Notes: generated by a model from the sequence alone, not told the origin. A stretch of 64,000 nt of DNA from Heterobilharzia americana (GCA_944470555.2 OX104127.1:111814741-111878740), one strand, 5' to 3'; positions 1-10,520 are shown, counted from the stretch's first letter. Numbers and translations: made by a program.

Positions 1-480
1 GCAACCCTGACACATGGATAGCTACATATATAAATACTGTGAGTGATGCAAACATTTGCTAATTATGCATATAGTATTATAGTAGATTTGCTAGATTTTG
101 TTCTGAAAAAGTGACAGCTTCTACTTACATTATGATTGATATTGTTTAGTCTGTGCAGTAGCATCTGACGTAACGATGACACTTTGATTACGAATTACCG
201 TAATCACACCATAGTCTGCACATCCTACTGTGTATTAGGTAGACGAATAGACTTTCTAACAGTAGCAGTTATTTAAAGGTAATATTTTGGCGTCTGAAGG
301 CTTTTTCAAAAGAATCAAGTGGATGAGATGTAGTGAAACACAATATTCAATCAGAATATGACAAGGACCAGTAGAAATTTCCAGTTATGTTAATGACTCT
401 AGGTTTCATGGAACTGATCATTCATATTTTGCTTAGTTACGTGTTTCTTCTTAAGAGGTATTGAAGAAATAAAGATAATC
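1..480. other. AT-rich stretch with no gene seen
   Basis: I see no ORF, tRNA-like head or repeat match to other parts of the window. Confidence 0.5.
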
Positions 481-519
481 AATTAACTAGCATTCTGACT
501 GTCTGAGATAGCCGTGATT

Positions 520-775
520 TGGTAGACTGGGCAGCAAGTGTGAATAGGAGCAAGCGTCAATAAAGCATCACAGGGTCAAATGGTAGTCGGAACAAACCCC
601 TGGTGATTGAAGTGAAATAGAAATCTGGTCAGCAGTCGGATATCGCAGCTCAGTTGGTACAGCATCAGCCGGGAAATCCAGTGGTCGCTGGTTCGAATCC
701 GGCTGGGATCCAAACTTTCATTTCACCTTCAATCATCACCCAGTATCAATAATCAACGAAGATGATGTGAACACT
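520..775 (+). mobile_element. tRNA-headed SINE, family D copy 1
   Basis: A tRNA-like head contains an A-box-like GCTCAGTTGG near 647-656 and a strong B box, GGTTCGAATCC, at 690-700. These are internal RNA polymerase III promoter motifs typical of SINEs. The tail after the head (about 712-740, TTTCATTTCACCTTCAATCA) resembles, in reverse complement, the tail of the element at 19890-20115, so the two are one family. The head lacks a complementary acceptor stem, so it is not a working tRNA gene. Boundaries are approximate. Confidence 0.6.
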
Positions 776-1804
776 AGCGATCTTCTGGTGGAACATCTTG
801 AAGTCAGTTACCACTAGCTAGTTAGTTAGTTGAATCATATGCACTGCGAAGGTTTATTACTGCACACACAGATTTCAGATGATTCTCAATTCACCGAAGT
901 GATTAACAACAACCTTAGCCATCTTAATAATAGTGACAAAACAACACAACAGTCAGCTCTGATTAAGCAAACAAGTTAGATAGGAAAGTTACTAAAAATC
1001 TAAAGTGTTACATTGTGTTTGCTTACGTACATTCAGTAACTGAAATGAATGGTAGCTAAAAAGTGTGAGCTGTCGGTATTCAAGCTGCGTTTAATTCGTT
1101 TAATCGATATTCGTGTAATTACTCTGCAAAAAAGATACATTAAACTTACAGATCGATGAGGAAAGAATATTATTAGATAGGACTGTAAAGCATTTTATTC
1201 ATGTAATGAAACTTTCTCATCCCGTTACCTACTTTATTCAAAGGACATAAAGAGAGAAATTCGGAAGTTGATAGAGAAAACCTAGTCGAAAAATGCGGCT
1301 GCTTTCAGTTACAATCAAGTGTTTTAAACATTTTGCTAAATTGTACACAATTCTAAATAGACAGATGACATTTCAGTGTTTGTTCACTGTGGTTATTCTT
1401 TGTCTTCTGTCAAGTTACAGAGTTTCACTTCATTTTCACTTGTATAATCGTAGAGAATAAATTATCCTCGAAAAATTGCCATTATTTACGGTATCGTCAA
1501 ATAGAGTATCAGCCTGGCAAAACTCTCTTTTTAAGTTCAGGGGGGGATAATACAGTTCAACAATGGAAGATGTACTTAACGTGTATTAAAAAGTTGCATT
1601 TCACTTATAAGTAGCGCTATACAACAAACTATTTAGAACTATTGAGAAAACAAGTTGTTGATAGAATTGTGGATATCTGTCACGCTTGGATAATTTCCTG
1701 ATGGGTTATACTCAACTGACCGATTATGAGAAACAAAATATCCCAAGAAGTATACGCTATGCCTCAAGTATGAATGAAAAACAACTATTTTGACATGACA
1801 GAGA
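776..1804. other. AT-rich stretch with no gene seen
   Basis: No ORF of note and no repeat shared with the rest of the window. The only ORF reaching this side overlaps the PLE terminal fragment that follows. Confidence 0.5.
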
Positions 1805-2030
1805 TTATTTTTAGCTCAAGAGGATACTTTTGATGGTGTTGTGTTCTCTGAGCTGGATTTTTTAATCGTGGAGCATTCGTCGTCATTCCAGACAATATCA
1901 TCGTCAAAAACTTCAGAGAGAAGTGATCAACAAGGTTTTCTCCGCAATTTATTTCGCACCCTTTCCTGATAGCCTTTTGTGTGATTGATTGTTCCATCAA
2001 TGCAAGTTTATGACCTTTCTTCTTCCAGTG
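1805..2030 (+). repeat. Isolated PLE terminal-repeat fragment
   Basis: This segment is homologous, in the same orientation, to the left arm of the PLE copy at 38053-38900 and beyond it. Shared words include TCTGAGCTGGAT, AACTTCAGAGAGAAGTGA and a later TTTTGTGTGATTGATTG. It also matches the reverse complement of that element's right arm (AGGATA-TTTTGATG near 1822). No PLE coding sequence is attached, so it is a solo terminal piece or the remains of a badly truncated insertion. Confidence 0.6.
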
Positions 2031-3490
2031 TAAGTAGAGGAAGCAACTTCATGTTATCATCCAAGGATTAGCGCTAAAGATTAATTCATTCTATTTACAT
2101 GCATGTAGTATGTACAGACGAGTTCATTCACCATTCATACAAGTAACCGTTCACTTCTATCTTACTCCTTGCTATATTGTAATTTAAACCCATCAGAAAG
2201 TAGTCATTTACGTGCATGGTATGAGAAAGAGTGTTTTTTAATTGTTTAAAATCACTTATTACCTATTTTTAACTTCATAAAGAGAGATTTAAAACACTTG
2301 ACATTGTTACATAGGTACCATATCTTAAGATTTTTAAAAAGCAGGAAGAGATTATTTCCAGCTTCAACGTCAATGATAACCAACAGGCAGTTAAAAGTTT
2401 AATGTGTTTCACACTGATGGTTTCTTATTACGACAGTTGTAAGTGAAAAAGGAAGACCAATATATAGACAGATGGAACGGAGACAGTTTCCCGAGATATA
2501 AATCAAAATCTGAATGTCTATACCCAATATGCTTCCTGATTATGACGACACCTAAGCTGTCTAAAAAATAATCACGATATATGGAAATAAATTCACTACT
2601 GACATCATAGAAACTAAAAATCTACAGAGGGTAAAAAAGAGGCTTATGATTTTGTCTAAGTTTATCTCAGTGATTATAAAGCATAACTTAGAAGTTCTTT
2701 GTTTAGATGAGTTGTACAGCAAAGATCCAGTCTATTTCATTGTGTAACGTAAAATACAGTGAAGTACTTGATTTTCTTGTGTTCTTATGATATACAGTTT
2801 TCCTCAACGGCCTACGGTGAATGTATATTGTTGGGCTAATAATGAGATTTTAAGCAAAACTCATTACAATGTCCCTTTAGATAATTAACGCTAAACCGAT
2901 TAACTTGATGTACGCACATTTATATGTATACATATTAGTTTAACTGTATTGAATCAACCTTCGTCACATATTTGCTATTATCACTTACTACTGAAACTAC
3001 TCGTTTGTTTATTATCCATAGTTGAAGTAAAATAGCTAGTCAGTTAATTCATGCGTTAGTGGTAAAAAGATTTAAAATGGCATCAGTGCTGATTGATCAA
3101 GTGAATGAGGTCACTGAAATATCAGAACCAATGTCGAAATGAAATTTCAACTGACAAATTAGTACTGACCTCAATTTGGTGACAGTTCTTTTTCGGTCAT
3201 CTTCCTTATGACTATATCTTATATGATCTGATTAGATACTCGATTAATTGTTGTATATATTTATCAATATACGAAAACTGTACCGTTTTTAATTTAACTG
3301 GTTGTCATAGTGAGTCCAGTGTAAACTATGAAGTCAGATGAATATAATATGCTTCACAAAATTTTGATAATTTATTCATTGGTAAAACGGTGTATTTGGT
3401 TACTCCAAATTTCGCGGAATTTTCAGTAATTCTTATCAGAATAAATACCCTCACCCAGACTAAATTAAATAGTGATCGGAGTGTATTTAA
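2031..3490. other. AT-rich stretch with no gene seen
   Basis: About 1.4 kb with only short chance ORFs. I recognise no repeat family or regulatory site. Confidence 0.5.
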
Positions 3491-3496
3491 TGTACA

Positions 3497-3919
3497 ATGA
3501 ATGTACACTCTGATTTTAATAATGCATGTTATAGACAAGTGGATGGAATCTCAGTGGGGTCGCCATTATGCCCAGTCCTTGTAGAATTCCTTCTGGTAAG
3601 ACTACAGAATGAACTATTGAAGGATGACACCAACAAGTTAGGTATGTATTACAAGTACTTGGACGACACGTTTATTATCATTGGTTAGAATATGGAAAAG
3701 AACGACGTGTTGAGGGATTTTAATACCACATACCCTTCACCTGCCATCACTTGTGAAGAAGAACAGGACAATGAGCTAAATGTCCTTGATGTTCTATTAA
3801 GTAGACGAGATGAATCACTTTGCAGAAACATGTACAGGAGAAGCAAATCTGCATGTAGTACATCCACCTACTTATTTCTATACCAATATGATATAAAAGG
3901 AATTTGGCAAAATTTTTGA
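3497..3919 (+). pseudogene. PLE reverse transcriptase fragment
   Basis: The frame from 3497 reads YRQVDGISVGSPLCPVLVEF and, further on, KYLDDTF. These match the PLE RT region before the catalytic site (usually DGISMGSPLGP) and the catalytic Y-x-DD box, here YLDD, so both aspartates survive. A TAG at 3686-3688 ends this frame. The frame from 3692 continues with LNVLDVLLSRRDESL, which matches the FLDV...R..DGSL segment that follows the RT palm in PLEs. It ends at a stop at 3917-3919. Confidence 0.8.
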
Positions 3920-4199
3920 CAGCCAGAGCAAGGAAAATCTGCTGAGACGATACTACAGAGTGAGATAGAGCCCATTTCGAGCTCATTGATTGAGACAGAT
4001 TATCCTCACAGTTTAATAAAAGAGTATACGGAGAGATCGGAGAGAAGACTCAAAGTCGTAGCTTTTCGGAATAAACTACTATTCATAAAGCTACAATTTA
4101 ATAGGGATATACTTGGTGAAATCGTATTCTACAGACTAACGAAAACCATTGAAAGAACTTTCCATGCAGCTCATTTCTGCTCATCGTTTTCCAGTTAGC

Positions 4200-4590
4200 C
4201 ATTTATCTCTTATCAAACTAAGGACAAGTTACCTAGTTTCACTACCTCCATGTTTACTTACCAGTTTAATTGCTTCTGTGGAGACAGTTATACCGGGCAT
4301 ACTAAGCCAACGTATTACCGAATACCTACCTTCGCGGTTTTGGAAGCGATAGGTTAGGTTTATCAGAAGCTCTACCTTTTTTGCGCACTTAGTTGGCAGT
4401 GACCACAAAGTGGGTAAGACGAAAGCGTCCAAAGCAATTTACTGTATCCCGCCGAACCTTTCCGGTGGAGTTCGAACTCGCCCTTTACATATGGCCGAGG
4501 CAGTAGGTGTTTGAATGAACAATTCGAGGCTTTGTATTCAGAAGAAATTTCTACGGTCTTTATCCATGCCCTGGCCAGGGAAAACTATGA
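4200..4590 (+). pseudogene. PLE GIY-YIG endonuclease fragment
   Basis: The frame through about 4215-4320 reads KDKLPSF, TYQFNCFCGDSYTGHTK and then an arginine-containing helix. This matches the PLE endonuclease pattern YQ-x-NC-x-CG-x-SYIG-x-T. The G-I-Y/Y-I-G signature is degraded to SYTG. Stops follow near 4350, and the C-terminal residues RLCIQKKFLRSLSMPWPG occur in another frame at about 4528-4580. The enzyme would have nicked target DNA for the element. It is inactive here because the reading frame is broken. Confidence 0.7.
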
Positions 4591-4985
4591 ATGGCGTTAC
4601 TCATGAGTTTTAAGATATACTTCTCCCCCTTTTTATTTTATTTTTTTCACCTCTTTCACACCACTAGCATATTCACATTCAAATTTATTCATTCACTGCC
4701 TTCACCTATTATTATACAACCTAACTGTCCTTTTCCGAGATTTGACTTACTTTGTGTGGCTGTCTAAAAACCTGTTTACATTGTGGTGTTCTTCTGAACA
4801 CTTGCATTCTCCCTCGTACTACCACTAATTTCATTTTTCTAAAGTACAAAATTCATGTCATTGTTATCGTCGACTCAAAAACTGACTTAATTGGTTCATA
4901 TTCGATATATATTTGTTGAAGGACATGTACGGTACAGTGAAGGCTGACGAGATCCAACTGAAAATAATGTTCACGATATAGCACA
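4591..4985. other. AT-rich spacer between PLE and SINE
   Basis: Pyrimidine-rich 3' flank of the PLE (T-rich run near 4625-4650). No ORF or known repeat is visible. Confidence 0.45.
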
Positions 4986-4989
4986 ACCA

Positions 4990-5275
4990 CCACCCAATGT
5001 CATCGTCCAGAATCTGTCCTCACGGCCATCAGGCTTTGACTCCACCGGGTCATGACTTCTCAGTGGGACTTCGAGAATACTTCTCGAAGCTCAGTTGTAA
5101 TGCGCTGGCCGCGGAACCTGAAGGTCGCGGGCTCGAACCGGGGAGGGCGGGATTGTGGGTGCGCACTGCTGAGGAGTCCCATACTAGGACGAAGCAGCTG
5201 CCCAGTGCTCCCAGGTTTCCTTTGTTCTTCCAACTGATGTCAGCCTACGATGACTAACAACTTGAAATATTTCCA
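4990..5275 (+). mobile_element. tRNA-headed hammerhead SINE, family B copy 1
   Basis: A GC-richer island inside AT-rich DNA. The head has an A-box-like GCTCAGTTG near 5090-5098 and a B-box-like GGCTCGAACCGG at 5130-5141. The following segment folds as a hammerhead (separate entry). The end, CCAACTGATGTCAGCCTACG, recurs with changes at about 22380-22410 (minus), near 22835 and at 45436-45458. Four copies of this family occur in the window. Two overlapping small ORFs here (61 and 86 codons) are by-products of the higher GC and show no protein family. Confidence 0.75.
5154..5215 (+). ncRNA. Hammerhead ribozyme, family B, core and stems intact by eye
   Basis: Reading 5' to 3': stem I strand GCACTG at 5163-5168; core CTGAGGA at 5169-5175, which fits CUGANGA because position 7 is free; stem II GTCC 5176-5179 and GGAC 5187-5190 around a 7-base loop; GAA at 5191-5193; stem III GCAG/CTGC at 5194-5201, self-complementary with no loop; cleavage base C at 5202; second stem I strand CAGTGC at 5203-5208. 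An outer GGG/CCC pairing is possible beyond an internal loop, as in Smα hammerheads. The 15.1-16.1 pair is G-C rather than the usual A-U, which could lower activity. Self-cleavage is inferred, not shown. Confidence 0.7.
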
Positions 5276-6400
5276 AACCTCCAAAACTCCCCAAAAATGG
5301 AAATAATATTGTTTGCTTACAAGCCTTGTCATAATTTTCATAATAGAAATTTTTAATACACCAATAATTTTGATAATTTGGTTGGTTGTGGCTAGCAGAA
5401 TAACAAGTTTGTCAATAAATAGTAACACCAATAATTTACTAGTATAACCTATCGAATATAAACTTCACCAAATAAAGCAGTTTTCTGAGGTGGTCCTGGA
5501 AAGCTGCACAACGGACCTTCAATATAATCAGCGCATATATTTAACGCCAAAGCAAGTCCTTTGGGCCTGGAGGAAGAGTGGTTTTCACTTACACTGTGGT
5601 TAGCGAACTGATGTGGAAATGAAAGTTATGTGAGGAATATTAAAGCTTTCATGAAATAATTAGGTCCTGTAGAATAATTAATAATAGAAGTCTAAAAAAC
5701 TTGAGTAATAAGTACCAAAGTGAGAAAACTTGTTTGGAAGATGGGGATTGGAGAATCAATATTTGTGCTGAAAATTTCTATACCAATCGCATGAAAAGTG
5801 GATAAAAAAGGTTTTTAAAATAATGACTCTGGTTTTTGTTTAGGGACCTTTAGGAATACAAGGTAGTCCTTTACTAAAGTTTTTTAAGATTTAGTATCAT
5901 GTTTTAATCTACACTAAATGTATCTTAAGATACTATCTACTCATTGTAAGCTCATCATCATTAAAAGTAGATTTGTTGCTAAATTTCCAGTCACACTAAC
6001 TGAGCTCTATCCTAAATAGCTGATGTGCGCATTGATAAACTGCCTATCTAATGACCTCCTTAAAGGTATTGAACTGATAAACAAGCACCAGTTAAACACT
6101 ACTAGATTTTCACTACTTGTGCTCTAAATTCAGCTATGAGTAAAGGCAGATTTCAGGGTGATTGTATATAGTTTTCCCTCAGCCTCCAAAAACAAAAACT
6201 CTGATACTTTTTCTTCCATGTCTTCGCTAAGTTATGATATCAGATATAGCTCTTTGCTCTAAACTTTGATAGATGTCTAGCAATCAGAAGTGTGCCACCT
6301 ATCTTTATGCACAAATTGTTATCAAAACCGATTTTTGATAAGCATTCAGTACAAAAAACTAACCTCTTCCTGTAAAACGAAAATACAGAAATACAAATTG
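5276..6400. other. AT-rich stretch with no gene seen
   Basis: About 1.1 kb without a credible ORF or a repeat that I can match elsewhere in the window. Confidence 0.5.
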
Positions 6401-6454
6401 TTATTATTTGTCCCTTGGGTTCCTAATGGAACATATGGCTTCACTAACACGTCT

Positions 6455-6860
6455 CTATTCCACTCTGTTCTCTGAAATCTTTTGAATCTGGCTCCATAAC
6501 AGCCCACAAGCTCTCATTTCCCTCTCGCACGATCTCCTCGATGTCACCCTCACCTCGGACGCCCAACTCGTCGCTTCCCATCTGGGTTTCACTCGAAGGC
6601 CTGAAGCATGATATCTCCAGTCGGCCTTCTCAGTGTATATCCCGTCCAATCCATCTCCACTTCCTTCTGCATATTTGTTGGGTGATAGGTTCTTGGTTGG
6701 TTCGTTCCCAGAGCTCCTTGTTGCTTATTCCTATCATTCTGGCAATCCATCTGATCTTCAGTATCGAGCCAGCGAGGGCAGCTGTTGATGAATGTCTGTA
6801 GTTTATTGGAAATCCCTTTCGTGACGCGCCAAGTCTCTGAACCATACAGAAGCACTGACT
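6455..6860 (-). pseudogene. RTE C-terminal region after RT, broken
   Basis: The minus-strand frame from 6855 reads LLYGSETWRVTKGISNKLQ and then FINSCPRWL, matching the conserved tail of RTE polyproteins (YG-ETWR-T, F-NSCLR). The frame then shifts. The WERTNQEPI segment appears in the neighbouring frame (6630-6845), followed by W-x-GYTLRRPTGDI. There is no upstream RT to join it to in this copy. Confidence 0.8.
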
Positions 6861-7339
6861 AGACTGGATTGGTGTTGAAAATCCGTATCTTGTTCCACAT
6901 GCTGAGTGCAGAACATCTCCACACTGGTTTCACGTTAAGTGTCTTTTGGCTTTCCGTGCACTCTTCTTCACTTCTTTGTCCAGTGTAGTGTTTTATACAT
7001 TGTACTCAGTTCCTCCTATCGTTGAGCATCCTTGCACTTCACTGGTTTATCTTCTGCTTCACCATCCACATCTCCCCCCTCTATCAGCTTCCATGTATCC
7101 ATTGAGATTCATTCCTTACATTCCTTCCCCTTCCTTCCTAATACGGCTGTGCAGGTTTCTTTCCACATAGCTTTCAAAGACTTCCAGTGTTCTTCTACAC
7201 AGGTTTCTTCAGGGATGTTCCTCGATATCTCCCATTTTGTCTTGATGGCTGCCTTGAAGATCTCCTTTGTAATTTCATCCTTCAGTTTCCGAGTGTTGTA
7301 CTTGAATTGAGGTCTATCACCAGCTTCCTTGAAGGCTTT

Positions 7340-8140
7340 CAACTTGATTTGGAAGGTAGGTTCCTTGCCCTAGATAGTGAGTGGTCTGCACCTACATCTG
7401 CTCCTCTTCTTGACCTTGTGTCAAGTAGACTGCGTCTCCATTTTCTTGAGATTGAGATGAAGTCGATTTGATTTTTAGTGTGTCCATCTGGTGAAATCCA
7501 TGTCGCTGACTTGTGGATATCTTTGTGCCTGAACACACTGCCTCCAATCACCAAATCGTTGAATGTACAGAATTCTGCAAACAATTCTCCATTCTCGTTC
7601 ATCACCTCACCGAGCGCTTCTCGACCCATGGTTAGTGTTGTCCACTCCCAGTTTGGCATTCATGTTGCCCATTAGAATTTTGATATCGCCAACTGGAGTG
7701 GGTTCTTGTCCAGTGTTGATTGAAGTTGTCTGTAGAATTCCTCCTTTTTCTCTTGCTCTGCACTGTTTGTAGGTGCACAGCGTAGCACTGTATGATTGTG
7801 ACCTTCCTTCCTTTTGAGTTGAACCTTGCTGTCATGATCATGCAGGAGGAGACTGATTCCCACTGCATGAGAGAGAGCCTTCGATGCCCTCGGGAACATC
7901 ATGATGGCCACTCCCTCAGTGTGCTCGTGGTTGTCGTCTGGGTGACCGGAGTAGATTATTGATTCTCCAATTGGCAGTTTGGAGAGTCCACTCCCATTCC
8001 ATCTGCTTTCGCAAATTCCTAGCACTTCAATGTGATACCTCTTCATCTCGTTTGCAATCTAGGCTGCCTTTCTGGGTTCAAACATCGTGCGGACTTTCCA
8101 TGGTCCACACGTTTATTTTCGCTTTCATCAAGAGAAGATA
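7340..8140 (-). pseudogene. RTE apurinic-like endonuclease, broken
   Basis: Residues on the minus strand in two frames match the RTE endonuclease. VLGICESRWNGSG (about 8000-8030) carries the E-x-R-W motif. SGHPDDNHEHTEGVAIMM carries the H-x-x-G-V-A block. Then NENGELFAEFCTFNDLVIGG, SATWISPDGHTKNQIDFI with the N-Q-I-D motif, and RRGADVGADH with the terminal D-H. This order is the standard RTE endonuclease order. The usual S-D-H is A-D-H here, and frameshifts lie near 7660 and 8050. It would have nicked target DNA to prime reverse transcription. Confidence 0.85.
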
Positions 8141-8367
8141 CATCGGCCAATTGGTTTCCCGAAGGCTTTCACCAACTGGCGTCATTTCGCCTCTCCGATT
8201 CCAGCGAGGAATAATTTCGCTATTATTTTTTATATATCGTTTGTGCTTTGAAGTTTCTTTAGCGGTTAGATTTGTTTTACGGGGTAGGGTTGCTAGCCCT
8301 ATGTCCAACCTTCCCTCTTTACCCGGGCTTACTACCGGCTAGTAACTAGTGAACTAGTTGACCATAT

Positions 8368-8684
8368 ATATAGACTACAATCTGTAAGGAAGATTAAAAT
8401 TAACTAACTGTGATTACAGTTATAGTAACGTTGCTAATTATTGACTCAGAGATTGAATGATAACAAAATGGGGTTACGTAAGATTTTTAAATCGATAATA
8501 TGGTGCACATAGATTAAATGAAGGTGAAACATGGTAGATTTAATCAGCAATGAAAGGATTAGGTATTATGAATGTGACAAGTTGATTGAGATAAACTGAG
8601 AATGTTTTGTTTAAAGTTGCAATTGTTGGGAAGATTGAATGAGGTAACACTGGGAACTATTAAATATAAAACTGACAATAATGA
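8368..8684 (+). repeat. PLE inverted arm, left
   Basis: About 315 bp that pair as reverse complement with 9141-9455. For example ACTGTGATTACAGTT near 8409 and its complement AACTGTAATCACAGTT near 9404 match, and the match continues past GTTTAAAGTTGCAATTGTTG at 8609-8628. Differences visible by eye are few and lie at the outer TA-rich edge. Confidence 0.85.
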
Positions 8685-8699
8685 TAATAATGACACAAG

Positions 8700-9075
8700 A
8701 GTGCAACTTTTGGTGTATTAAAGGGGAAAGTAGAAAAAATCGAAGCAAACCAAGACTAAGATCAAGGTACTTCTTTTGCATACAAAGGTTAGGCTTCAGT
8801 TCATGGCTAGCCAAAGCCTTTGATGTCTTAAAAAGTTGAAGACAGAGAAAACATAAGACGTTTGGGAGGATTTGATAGGCAACCTTAAAATCACTATTCG
8901 GGTCGGCCGAATAGTTGGTACTGATTAAATCATCAAGCATAGAACTTGTAATCCATTTCCTCTCACCGTTGTTAAACTGGGCCGGAATATGTTCTCGTAA
9001 ATGTGTTGAAAGTAATCTCTGGCTTCGGCCACTGTACCTTCCTTCACATGAGCAGGTAAGCTGGTAGATATACAT
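8700..9075 (-). pseudogene. PLE GIY-YIG endonuclease tail
   Basis: The frame from 9075 reads MYIYQLTCSCEGRYSGRSQR and then STHLREHIPAQF. This is the PLE endonuclease signature: Y-Q-x-x-C-x-C and Y-x-G-R-x-x-R, followed by EH-P. Y-I-G is Y-S-G here. It continues through DPNSDFKVAYQILP and LCMQKKYLDLSLG. The frame then runs into the left arm, where the reading (poly-I, SFIFN) is not PLE protein. The RT half is missing. The frame is open for about 125 codons, so this copy is younger than the one at 3497-4590. Confidence 0.8.
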
Positions 9076-9140
9076 GAAGGTGGCCTGTCGAGGGATATCA
9101 TCTTTGTTAGATTAGTCTTTGTACTATTATATCATCACTA

Positions 9141-9449
9141 TCATTATTGTCAGTTTTATATTTAATAGTTCCCAGTGTTACCTCATTCAATCTTCCCAAC
9201 AATTGCAACTTTAAACAAAACATTCTCAGTTTATCTCAATCAACTTGTCACATTCATAATACCTAATCCTTTCATTGCTGATTAAATCTACCATGTTTCA
9301 CCTTCATTTAATCTATGTGCACCATATTATCGATTTAAAAATCTTACGTAACCCCATTTTGTTATCATTCAATCTCTGAGTCAATAATTAGCAACGTTAC
9401 TATAACTGTAATCACAGTTAGTTAATTTTAATCTTCCTTACAGATTGCA

Positions 9450-9455
<6 letters not shown>
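9141..9455 (-). repeat. PLE inverted arm, right
   Basis: Reverse complement of 8368-8684. The arms enclose about 455 bp. A transcript through both arms would fold into a long hairpin. Confidence 0.85.

Positions 9456-9497
<42 letters not shown>
9451..9497. repeat. (TA)n microsatellite
   Basis: About 23 uninterrupted TA units directly at the outer edge of the PLE right arm. Confidence 0.95.
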
Positions 9498-10520
9498 CTT
9501 GGAATGTACAGGTTGAGAATAAACTCGTTGGAGTCTTCTTCATTGAATATCTTGTTCTTTACAAAACTTATCGACACCAGTAAAAGTCTAAGATGAAATA
9601 ATTTGTCTTAAAACCAGAACATAACAGTTACAAATAGGATTCACAAAGAGGGTCATCAAAACGTAAAGCCTAAACCTAGGGTAAGGTAGCTGAAAAGTGT
9701 AACAGAAAATTTTCTTCATAAAAGGTGCGTTGCAAATCAGAAGTGAAGAGGCTAATTATTCATATAAAAGAAACTATTTAAGGAAATGTGCTGTTTCTGA
9801 ACCTCTTCTCAACACAGTAATTTGATTTCAGTTTTAAATTACTTTTTTTCTGAGCGTTACTAGACTCAACAGTAGACGGCTTGTGAACCACTGAAAACCA
9901 TTTAATGTCACTTTCTTGCAGTCCAAGATTATCGGAGTGTTATCCCCGTACAACATCGTCTAAAAAACAAATAGCTACAAACTTTCTTCTCCCCTATAGG
10001 AAACTTACCACTCATATTTCGAAAACATGAATGTTTACATTAAGTCACAAGCGATGAATGCAGCCAGCAGATTTGTTTTTGATAATGTAATTCTCAAAAG
10101 TAGAACAATCATAATATGAATATGATTACTCAGAACACCCACTTAGGAAATTGTCAGATGATTCACAAAAGGGAAGATAATATGGGGAGGAAATTCATAT
10201 AAAAACTATTGAAATACTTAACAGTATGGATTAATAAACGAGGTAAAGTAACCGTGAGTAGAGATCAGAAAAAACTAAAGAAAAAACAACGATATGAGTG
10301 AAGAGATACTAATAACGAAGGGAATGAAGAAATATCATCTGAGTCAAAATGTTCCTTAATGGTCGAAAGAAAATCAGACGAATTAGTTAGGCCTGAAAGT
10401 TGAATCTGACATACTTTGTTCATCCCGGCAAAGGAATTTTCACGAACTGAATGATGACCCTCTAGTAAATGATACCAGTTTGTTCCGAATAAAATGCTGA
10501 ACAGCTATTATTATCATTAA
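9498..10520. other. AT-rich stretch with no gene seen
   Basis: About 1 kb without a credible ORF or shared repeat. Confidence 0.5.

Larger units (their letters stand above)
3497..4590 (+). mobile_element. Penelope-like element, decayed copy A
   Basis: Remnant of a Penelope-like retroelement (PLE), which codes a telomerase-like reverse transcriptase followed by a GIY-YIG endonuclease. Pieces occur in the right order but in changing frames: RT motifs at 3497-3919, connecting residues up to about 4200, the GIY-YIG core at about 4210-4370, and a C-terminal tail ending in SLSMPWPG near 4575. There are several stops and frame changes, so it cannot code a working protein. The tail residues QKKFLRSLS correspond to QKKYLDLSLG in the minus-strand copy at 8700-9075, which supports one PLE family. 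The 5' half of the RT is missing. No terminal repeats were recognised here. Confidence 0.8.
6401..8350 (-). mobile_element. RTE-clade LINE (SR2-like), copy 1, internally deleted
   Basis: Minus-strand non-LTR retrotransposon. It has a 5' region around 8200-8350, an AP-type endonuclease (7340-8140), a linker (7109-7339), and then the post-RT tail (6455-6860) ending in TTCC-TTAGGAACCCAAGGGAC and a TAA-rich 3' end at 6401-6410. The RT domain itself is absent. Sequence like the linker meets sequence like the distal tail at about 6934-6945, compared with the near-complete copy at 39596-43236. RTE elements are about 3-4 kb, so roughly half is lost. Several frameshifts also interrupt it. Its 5' end lies about 20 bp from the PLE arm at 8368. 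Confidence 0.85.
8368..9455 (-). mobile_element. Penelope-like element copy B between inverted arms
   Basis: A PLE endonuclease tail on the minus strand (8700-9075) sits between two long inverted arms, 8368-8684 and 9141-9455. PLEs are known to carry terminal repeats, called pseudo-LTRs, in direct or inverted arrangement, and to be truncated at the 5' end. This matches a 5'-truncated insertion with an inverted extra copy of the 3' arm. A TA microsatellite (9451-9497) abuts the outer end of the right arm, and a short TATATATA lies at the outer end of the left arm (8365-8372). Confidence 0.75.

Noticed and set aside
640..712. Functional tRNA gene.
   Set aside because: A and B boxes are present but the ends do not form an acceptor stem. 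The tail links it to a SINE family. The same holds for the heads near 19920-19995, 21884-21946 and 29993-30045.
4940..4980. CTGACGAGATCCAACTGAAAA with GTGAA/TTCAC flanks, hammerhead-like.
   Set aside because: Stem II would be only two base pairs and the cleavage side does not fit. Likely chance.
5052..5257. Two small ORFs as genes.
   Set aside because: They lie wholly inside a tRNA-headed SINE with raised GC content and have no protein-family features.
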